Shown piece by piece: positions 55,699 through 64,000 of a stretch of 64,000 bases of DNA (position 1 is the stretch's first letter; every line of letters begins with the position of its first letter). Made by a program: the position numbers and the translations under genes. The stretch comes from Serripes groenlandicus (lineage: Eukaryota > Mollusca > Bivalvia > Cardiida > Cardiidae), in contig JASEVX010000008.1 of NCBI GenBank assembly GCA_031761405.1, positions 36,958,903-37,022,902 on the forward strand, written 5' to 3'. A model generated the notes under the pieces. That model did not search any database. It worked only from the letters and a program-made list of their open reading frames with translations, and was not told the origin of the DNA.

Positions 55699-56784
55699 AT
55701 ACCCCCCAATAAACAATGTTTTTTTTTGGGGGGGGGGGGGGGGGGGGGGGGTATATAGGGGTATATAGGAAGCCATATTTGTCCGGCCTATTTCTTACAA
55801 ACCACTTGGTGGAATTCAATTAAATTTTACATGAAGCTTCTATACCAAGAGGAGATGTGCCTACTTTAAAGGTCTTACAATTGCATGTTATTTAACAGAG
55901 TTATAGCCCTTTTACGTCTGTCCGTCTGTCTGTCTGTCTGTCTGTCTGTCAGTCCCACCTAACCTTGTCCGGCCCGCATCTTAACCATGCATCATAGGAT
56001 TTGAATGAAACTTGGCACACACATTAACCATGATGAGGCGGCGTGTCGCGCACAAGACCCAGGCCTGTACCTCAAATGTCAAGGTCACACTTACATGTTA
56101 AAGGTTGAAATGAGTACTATTTGAAAGGACTGTACCTTGCCAGGCCCACATTTTAACCATACATTATAGGATTTCAAAGAAACTTGACACAAACTTTCAC
56201 CATCATGAGGCGGCGTGTCGCGCACAAGACCCAGGCCTGTATCTCAAAGGTAAAGGTCAAACGTCAAAATGAGTTCTGTTTGATAGGACTACCTTGTCTG
56301 GCCCGCATCTCAACCATGCATCTTAGGTTTCCCAAGTTACTGGACAAACATGTTCACCATGATGAGGTGGCTTGTACCTCAAAGGTGAAGGTCACACTCA
56401 GAGGTCAAACGGTCAAAGGTCAAAAAAGTACTGTTTGATAGGACTACCTTGTCCGGCCCGCATCTCAACCATGCATCTTAGGATTCTCATGTTACTGGAC
56501 ACACATGGTCACCATGATGAGGTGGTTTGTACCTCAAAGGTCAAGGTCACATTCAGAGGTCAAAATGAGTACTGTTTGATAGGACTTCCTTTTCCGGTCT
56601 GCATCTCAACCATGCATCATAGGATTCTCAAGTTACTGGGCACACATGTTCACCATGATGAGGTGGCTTGTACCTCAAATGTCAAGGTCATGGTCAAAGG
56701 TCAAAATGAGTACTGATCGGAAGCCATATTTTGAGTCAAGGTGCTGTTTTGGGGTATTTATCATCTTCAGTGATAGTTCTAGTT
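55699..56784 (+). mobile_element. Pearl-like element with tandem core repeats
   Basis: Leader TATACCCCCCAATAAAC and a 24-bp poly-G tract (55728-55751), a (GTCT)n stretch at 55917-55950, then about five core repeats of 120-190 bp, each with GGCCCGCATCT.AACCATGCA and CACCATGATGAGG.GG, and the tail GGGGTATTTATCATCTTCA plus TTCTAGTT shared with 46397-46862. Each core carries TCAAGGTCA or AAAGGTCA. Confidence 0.75.
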
Positions 56785-56789
56785 AAGAT

Positions 56790-57035
56790 TTGTTTGAATG
56801 GTGTTTTAAGTCGCTTTCAATGTTTTCTTCAGTTCTATAACTGCGCTACTTCGGTAACTTACCCATACTACTGGTCCAAATATCCCAACCAGCTAGTCAG
56901 CGATAATGATAACCCCACAATTCCTACTCATTGAGGAGAGAAAGCCACTTTTACCATTTTTAATATCTTTGGTATGACCTGGCAGGGGATTGAACGTGTG
57001 ACGTCCTGCAAGAAAGGCATATGATCTATACAATA
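56790..57035 (-). mobile_element. SINE (second family), diverged
   Basis: Minus-strand B-box remnant TTCAATCCCCTGCCAGG, body ATACCAAAGATATT and ACCAGTAGTATGGGTAAG, end GCGACTTAAAACACC. It abuts the pearl-like element. Confidence 0.7.
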
Positions 57036-57098
57036 CAAGTGTAGATTAACCCATTCACACATATTTATAGCGAACAACTTCGAAAACATCTGGCTAAC

Positions 57099-58313
57099 AA
57101 GAGGGCCCTAAATCGATCACCTGAGTGATAGTATAGTAGCAAATATTTAACTGCAAATATCTGTTTTTTTTATCAGGAGAGCAAATGAAAATGAAAGGAG
57201 TGAACATTGTCTCTGAAATAGCTTAAAGTAAAGGCCATTTGTAAGAAGGTTTTAAATCTTTAAACAATTTGAAAGAGGACCACCAAAGGAATATTCCTAT
57301 AAGGTTGGTTGATATCGGTCCAATATGTCGTTTGAAGCTAAATCTTCATTTACTCCTCTTCTGATGCCACCTAAAAGCGATCTTTTTTAACAGAAAAATG
57401 ATGTAAAAGGTCACTAAAGGAATAAATCTACTAAATAATCTCGAAATCTGACAAGAACTTTAATTAGAATGGAATTATAAAGTTTTGTCATTTTCCCCTT
57501 TTCTGTTGCCGCCTTGCTGCCCTGTTTTTCAACCAACCAATATGGCTTGACCAATTTTCTTAGAGGGTCACTCAAGGAACATTTATACCAAATTATCTTG
57601 GAATCGGACAAGCAGATTTTGGTATAGAAGAATGTTAAAGTTTGGGCATTTTTCTCACTTTCTGATTTTGCAGCAACCAAAGTTCTACTTAGAATGCTTG
57701 TCTTTGAACACATTTGAAAGAGTACCAGTAAAGAAACATTCCTGTAAAGTTTAGCTGAAATTAGTCCAGTGGAATTGTAGGAGTTGTCATTTGAATCTAA
57801 AAGTTAATTTTGCTAATGCCACTTGGTTGCTATGTCTTCCAACTAATCAATATGGCTCGACAAAGTATGTAGAGGATCAATGTAAGAACATTTCTACAAA
57901 ATTATCTTGAAATCAGACAAGCACATTCATAAGGATTGATTATTAAAGTTTTGTTACTTTGCCCTTTTCTGATGTGACCTAGTTGCCATGTTTTTCAACC
58001 AATCAATATGGCTTGAACAATTTTTGTAGAGGGTCACCAAATTCTACCAAATTATATTGGAATGTGACAAGCAGATTCAGGGAAGAAGAAGTTTGGACAT
58101 TTTGCCCCCCTTCTGAATGTTCTCAATGGAATTTAAATCTTTGAACAACTTTGAAAAAGGACCACCAAAAGAACATTCCTGTGAAGTTTGGTTGAAATTG
58201 GACCTGTGTTTTAGGAGGAGTTGATGTTTAAAGCTAAAAGCTAACAATGGACAATTGACCGACGAAGGATAGAGAGTGATCAGAATAGATCGCCTTGAGC
58301 CTTCGGCTCTATA
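57099..58313 (-). mobile_element. Hairpin-ended element, minus orientation
   Basis: Plus-strand left end AACAAGAGGGCCCTAAATCG then ATCACCTGAGTG (the 3' end of the family); right end GATCGCCTTGAGCCTTCGG plus CTCTATA (the 5' GAGCC/GGCTC stem). The interior repeats GACCAATTTTCTTAGAGGGT, ACAAGCACATTCATAAGG and similar blocks in tandem. Confidence 0.75.
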
Positions 58314-58369
58314 AATCAAAGTATAATCATTGAATAGAATTGAATTCATTATGGCAAAAGGTCAAATTG

Positions 58370-58606
58370 CTCATATGAACGATTTCTCCATAATGCAATG
58401 TCATATTCAAACGTCGTCTGCTGCAGAGGCGTCAGTGTGTGGGAAAGGGTCAATGTCTTGTCAACACATTCATGGTATCTGATCCAAGTCCACAGTGGTA
58501 AACAGTATTTGACTTAATCTCCCACATAAGAAAAATCTGCAGCAGACAGCTTAGAAGAGATGACTCTTGAAATGAAAATTTTAACCTGAATATGCTTTTT
58601 AAAAAC
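58370..58606. mobile_element. TTAA MITE remnants
   Basis: AAAAGGTCAAATTGCTCAT, ACGTCGTCTGCTGCAGAGG and GTGTGGGAAAGGGT at 58350-58452, then CTCCCACATAAGAAAAATC and CTGCAGCAGACAGC at 58517-58552. Confidence 0.6.
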
Positions 58607-59215
58607 AAGAGGGCCATGATGGGCCTGGATAGTTCACCTGAGTTATGTAATGCAATTTGTCATGCCAATCAAAATAACTAATGTTGCAGTCAGGCAGGCT
58701 AATACAAGAGCACCAGTATAGATCCACTGCCACAGAGCAAAAAACCCACACCCAATGATGTCTATCTTTTGTCAAGTTTTCCAAGTTTTTCCCTATATAT
58801 CTCTATGTAAAACAGGTGACCCACAGGGCCGGGCCAATTTTGACCCGAGAGGTACAATTTGAACAATCTTGGTCCAGGACCACTAAACCAAATATCTAAG
58901 CTTATTTAAGGTCTTTCTATTTGAGACAAGACGATTTTCAAAGTTTTTCCCTATATATCTCTATGAAAAACAATTGACCCCCTGGGCTAGACCAAGTTTG
59001 ACACAAGAGACATAATTTGAACAATCTTGATAGACCACTGCTGGACAATAGTACACACCAAATATCTAAGCTCTAGGCCTTTCGATTTTTGAAAAAAAAA
59101 TCAAAGTTTTTAAAAAAATTAATGGAATTTATTTTTTTTGAACAACTTTGGAAGAGGATCATTCAAGGATCTTTCCTACCATGTTTAGTCAAAATCCATT
59201 GTAGTTTAGGAGGAG
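58607..59215 (-). mobile_element. Hairpin-ended element, minus orientation, truncated
   Basis: Starts ACAAGAGGGCCATGATGG then GCCTGGATAGTTCACCTGAG. Tandem blocks follow, with TTTTTCCCTATATATCTCTA and TTTGAACAATCTTG. The 5' stem end is missing. Confidence 0.65.
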
Positions 59216-59219
59216 ATGT

Positions 59220-60820
59220 AGTTTAATCCTTTTCCACATACAACATATCTGCAATGGACGAATTTGAAAATATCTAGATAAAATGATGGAAACTCTCTGA
59301 AAATGAAGGTATAATTACTGGAAAGAGTTGAAAACCTTGTGGTAAAAGGAGCAATTTCTTCAAAAAGCATCTACAGATGGGAAAGGATTAAAGAAATAGT
59401 TTAACAAATAGTTGAAGGTGATCACAATAGCTAAAAAGTGCATGTCACACAATTGTACAATCATAGCGGTCATCTGCTCACATAAACCATTTATCCTGTT
59501 AAGTTTGAAGACTTGGTCAAAGGATTCTCCAGATATTCAGCACAAACCAATTCCAATTTGACGGCCCATAAAACCTTGATCTTTAAACAGGTGATCTAAA
59601 AACAGCATGGGTCATCTACTTGCAGAATCCAACCATCTTGTGAAGTTTAAGACTCTTAAAGAAAGAGTTCTTGAGCAGAAACTGATTAGACTTTTGACTC
59701 TGTGACCCCCATAACAGTAGTGGTCATCTTCAAATGGAGTCCAATCAGCCTGTGAAGTTTGAAGACTCGGGGGAAAAAGGGGTTTTGAGGTATTGAATGT
59801 ATTTTTGGCTTGTCTGATTTTCTGAAGAAAAAAAAAGACTATTGCCGTCACTTGAAAGGCGTCGTCATCGTCATTGTTGTAGGCGTGGTTTAAGTTTTGT
59901 GTTTAGGTCACATATATGGAAACTATCAAAGCCATTACTTTGAAACTTGGAAAACATGTTTTTTATACCCTTCTTCACAGTATATGCTAAAGATGCCGAG
60001 TGTGACCTGTTTTGGGGGGTAAAACATGAATTTTCTAAGTTGGGAATGAATATACAAAACAGTATTATATGACTCAAAAAATAGTTTTATTATATTGAAG
60101 TACATTATCTGCTAATTGTTTGTGAAAAACTTGATATCAATCTAACAAAAAATGAAGAAGCTAATAGTGAACACATAATGCAAAGAAACTTGGTGTATAG
60201 GAAGCATTAATGAATCTCTTTAATTGGGTTGTGTTTTGGGGGCTCCTAGGGTCAAGGTCAAGGTGACTACAAAATAGGAAAATGGTTATATATTCTATAT
60301 CTTTAGTTACAGTTGACCTTATGTAAATACTTATGTTTGTAGTAAGTATTTAAGAAGATCTTTAATGCAATTGTGGTTTGGGGTTCAAGAGGTCAAGGTC
60401 ACTGTTACTAAAAATAGAAAAATGGTTAGTATTTAAGAAGTTCTCTTCATGGGCAATTCACGGTAATATGTTAAATATCTTTCATTATAATTGGCCTATA
60501 ATATAACTAAATTATAAAGTTTGTAATGCATATAATTAAATACTTTTATTGGGATTGTGTTTTGGGCTCATGGGGTCAAGGTAAAGGCTTTTTTCTAAAA
60601 ATATAATAATAGGAAAAATACAATATACATGTAATTAGTTGCATTTGATTTATTGTGACTAAATTAAGTGTGTAGTAATTATTTTCGAAAACCTTTTGTA
60701 GGATTGTGTCTAGGGCTCCTTGGGCCAACAATTAGAGAAAAATCATTAATACTGGTGTATTTTAGTTACTTCTTCAACCACAAACCTATTTAGACAACAA
60801 GCAGTCTGGTTCAGTAATGA
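59220..60820. other. Gap: no gene; old repeats rich in GGTCAAGGTCA
   Basis: 59225-59390 is a TTAA-MITE relic (CCTTTTCCACATACAACATA, GGGAAAGGATTAA). From 59450 on, phrases such as AAGTTTGAAGACTTGGTCAAA and GGGTCAAGGTCAAGGTGAC recur (59510, 59755, 60241, 60389, 60570). No frame with a recognisable domain. Confidence 0.5.
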
Positions 60821-60821
60821 T

Positions 60822-61031
60822 TTAACCCTTTCCCTCATATAAACGCTTTCGGACACTTTGTAGCAGACGGCTTTTTGAAAACATAGTGACAAAAGGAGAA
60901 ATTGCCACAATGTTTTCCACTTTTAGTTAAAGGTTAGCCATTCAATTATGGAGATTGTCTATGATGATTGTTTTGACAAAATACGTTCAAAGTCGTCTGC
61001 TGCAGAATTGTCGTATGAGGGAAAGGGTTAA
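60822..61031. mobile_element. TTAA MITE
   Basis: TTAACCCTTTCCCTCATATA left, TGAGGGAAAGGGTTAA right; CAGACGGCTTTTTGAAAAC and AAAGTCGTCTGCTGCAG subterminal. The core is shortened to AAAAGGAGAAATTGCC. Confidence 0.9.
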
Positions 61032-62156
61032 ACGTTTTAAAGACTGTATTGAACACCAATATGTCCTCTTATTGTGCAAAATCTTACAACATTGAACTAG
61101 CCATTTTTTCTAGATAAAATAGATAAATTTATCAAATATATAGTGATTGATCAAACAGCTTATCTCATTTGGCTGTCCATACACAAGACTCTGCTCATGA
61201 TCTCAACAGATAACGACAGCCACTTTCCACCTTGGAAGATCTTCCTTGAATTTTTTCCCGCATGGTAAATCTTGTTTTGATAGTAGAAAAATAGCAGTAC
61301 TATGAGGCTATTATAATACTGAAATATTCATTCTGAACTGATTTTTTGAATAAAATATGTAAACCGTAGAAGGATAAAAACAGATGAGCGTCCAGCCCGT
61401 GCTATTGTTCCTTTAAGGCCCATGTGATCTTAACCTTTGACCACAAAAACTAAAGGGGTCATCATATGAAGATTGAAGACTCAGGGTCAAAAGGGTCCCG
61501 AGTTAAAACAGATTTGACTTTCATGTCCTCGGTGACCTTGACCCCGAAATCAATAAGGTATACCTAGTCAATAAGACCAATCATATCGTGAAGTGTGAAG
61601 ACTTGGTACTTAAGATATTGAGCAGGTTATGACACCTGTGATCTTGACCTTTGACCCCTCCAAAACAATAGGAGTCATCTACTTAATCTGCCCATGAAGT
61701 TTGAAGACTCTGGGTTCTGGAGAGCTCCTGTAATTGAGCAGAAAGCAAATGCGACAGACAGACTGACCAAAACAACACGTCTCCCCCAAAAGGGGGGTAT
61801 AAGAGGGGTATAAAAGTTGAACTTTGTCTTAACCCTTGCCTACATATAACATATCGGCAGTAGACAACTTCGAAAAACATCTTGGCAGAAATCTCTTCCA
61901 ATGAATGTTTTTAAAACATTATGCATTCTTTTAAACTAAGGGTCATCTACTGGACATGCCCAACCTCCCTGCCAAGTTTCAGTACTGTAGGTCATAGCAT
62001 TATCCAGTTATCAAGGGATAGACATACCGAGATGTGCAAAGCAATATAGCCCCTCTTCTTCGAAAGGGAGCATAAATATTAATAATAGATTTGAAATCAT
62101 TATGGCAAAAGGGGAAATTGCTCATCAATAGTGTTTTCAAAAGGCGTCTGAAATGG
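61032..62156. other. Gap: no gene; GGTCAAAGG-type repeats and MITE fragments
   Basis: 61420-61760 repeats TGATCTTGACCTTTGACC and AGTTTGAAGACTC phrases. 61830-61920 is a TTAA-MITE left end (TTAACCCTTGCCTACATAT). 62098-62150 is a MITE core. Confidence 0.5.
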
Positions 62157-64000
62157 TAACAAGTGGACCATGATGGTCCTGAATCGCTCAGCTGATTTAA
62201 AAGAAATAAAAGTTTTTAATTTTCTTATGATATGCATACAAGGAAAACAAGCAATGCCCACTTGAGGTCACAATGGCAGGCAACTAATGTGAAGCATCTG
62301 GCCAGAATGAAATATTTCCAAGGTCATAAATTATTGTTGGTCTTGTGAAAATGTATTGACCCCAACTCCGAATATATCATTCGGTCCACAAAATACTTTA
62401 ATTATCATATTACCCAAAAGCTATACGGAAATACCAACAGGAACATTCACGACAGTACAGTGTCTTCCTATGTATTGACTGTACTGGACCAACTGGTGCA
62501 TTCAGAGTATGCAATCTCTTAATACAATATATTATTGTTTTCAAAGATGCATGTAACAGTAAACTTAGAAGTGTAATTTACCAAAACAGTTGTATTTGAA
62601 TGATTTTCTGGTAGTTCATCTCCTCCAGTATTATACTGTACTTTACAGAGGGCAGGCGTGGCCTGAATCGATCCCCTAAGTGAAAGCTACGTAACATATG
62701 TGTAACTGCTAATATCGGAGAAATTTTAATCAAGATCGTGAATGAAACTGTTAGGAATGGACACTAAATGAAACTTATCAATAAAGAACATTTCTTATCA
62801 TATTAAATCTTTGAATAGTTTGTAAGAGGACCACCAAAGTTACATTCCCGTGAAGTTTGGTTGATATCAGTACAATGGTTAGGGAGGAGATTTTGTTTAA
62901 AGCTAAAGGTTCACTGAATCCTTATTCCTTTAACAAATTACAAATGTATCCTGAAACCAGACAGAAACTTGAATAGAAAAGAAACTATTCAGTTTTGTCA
63001 TTTTACTCCTTTTCTGATGCCGTCTGGCTGCCATGTTTTTTAACCAATCAATACGGCTTCAGCAAATCTTGTAGAATGTCACTCATGGAACATTTGTACT
63101 AAATTATCTTTGAATAGGATTCAGAGGAGAAGAATTTTTTTACTCCCTTCCTGCTGCCGCACCAACAAAAGTCGTGTTTATAATTCATATCTTTGAACGA
63201 ATTTGAAAGATGACCACCAAAGGAACATTCCTGAGATGTTTTGCTAAAATTTCCCAGTGGATTAGGATGAGATATCATTTGAAGCTTAAAGTTATTTTTA
63301 CCCCTTTACTGATGTCGCCTGGCAATTATGTCTTTCAACTTATCAATATGGCTTAAATAATTATGAATAGAGTCAATGAGGGAATAAGACAAGCACTTTC
63401 ATAAGAATAGAGTATTAAAATGTTGTCATTTTGCCCATTTCGCTCCTCTTTTTTTTTCAACCAACTAATATGGCTTGAACAATTTTCGTAGAGAGTCTCT
63501 GAAGGAACATTTCTACTAATTAACTGGAATTGGACAAGAATCTTAAATATTGGTCATTTTACTCCCTTTCTCATATACCACACACACAGAGTTCTACATA
63601 CTTAAGAAAAGGACCGCAAAAAGAACATTCCTTGTTGTGTTGTCCAGTGGATAAGGATGAGATGTTATTTGAAGCGAAATGTTCAATCCCCCCCCCCCCC
63701 CCCCCTTTATATGCCACCTGGTTTCTGAGACTTTCAACCAATCAATTATACTTAAAACAGATAGAGGGTCACTGAATAAACAGTTATGCTAAATAATCTT
63801 GAAATCCGACAAGCACTCTCATAAGAATGTAGTTTTAAAATGTTGTCATTTTGCTCCTTTTCTTATACCGACTGATTGTCATGTTTAACACCCAATCAAT
63901 ATATATATTTATCACATGACATGCTTGTATCCGATCTTATATACCCAATACGTATTTCTTTATATGAAGAGAAGAAGACGTTTATTTCGAATATAAATTC
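62157..64000 (-). mobile_element. Hairpin-ended element family, one or more decayed copies
   Basis: 62158 begins AACAAGTGGACCATGATGG then TCCTGAATCGCTCAGCTGA, the family 3' end in minus orientation. A second start is at about 62650 (GGCCTGAATCGATCCCCTAA). Tandem blocks with CACCAAAGGAACATTCCTG, TTCAACCAATCAATATGGC and GACAAGCACTTTCATAAG continue to about 63900. 63688-63705 is an 18-bp poly-C tract. Confidence 0.65.

Noticed and set aside
56184..56716. Two overlapping repetitive open frames
   Set aside because: They arise from the tandem core repeats of the pearl-like element; the reading frame differs between cores.

Overview
This is an animal genome window, almost certainly from a bivalve mollusc. 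The evidence is intron-split genes with GT-AG junctions, a bivalve-type C1q-domain exon, GM2-activator-like lipid-binding genes, tRNA-derived SINEs with a (CAAT)n tail, and an exceptional density of MITEs and minisatellites. No bacterial-style operon, CRISPR array or rRNA is present. Species cannot be fixed from the sequence; a heterodont clam or mussel is my guess. Most of the 64 kb is non-coding. Most open frames over 60 codons are chance frames in repeats.

Layout. 1-6471 and 11219-15441 are two diverged copies (A and B) of one segmental duplication, made of MITEs, SINEs and a 120-bp tandem repeat, with A carrying about 3 kb of extra sequence. Between them (6.5-11.2 kb) lies a C1q-domain terminal exon (9059-9453), followed by a decayed tandem duplicate of it. 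Gene 1 (17605-24422, +) is a complete four-exon GM2A-like ML-domain gene of 202 codons. Gene 2 (43910-32868, -) is a second complete four-exon gene of the same family with 210 codons. Both have all splice junctions in phase 0, a 26-codon signal-peptide exon, and the same eight cysteines. The two genes converge tail to tail. Between and inside them lie minisatellites with 40, 38, about 78, 22 and about 24 bp units.

44989-52448 (+) holds the last three coding exons of a Rab-family GTPase: the NKxD motif, the ETSA motif and a CC-containing prenylated tail. Its N-terminal G1-G3 exons were not found. Its introns carry TTAA-flanked MITEs, and a 20-bp minisatellite that is split by a nested element with hairpin ends. 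From 52.45 kb to the end I see no gene, only TTAA MITEs, hairpin-ended (Helentron/HINE-like) elements, pearl-like tandem-core elements and their decay products.

The most striking structural theme is that repeats press directly against splice sites. A minisatellite abuts the gene 2 exon 1 donor, another contains the acceptor of a Rab exon, and MITEs end 21-24 bp upstream of two other acceptors. The gene 2 stop codon also sits about 20 bp from a 2.6-kb minisatellite.
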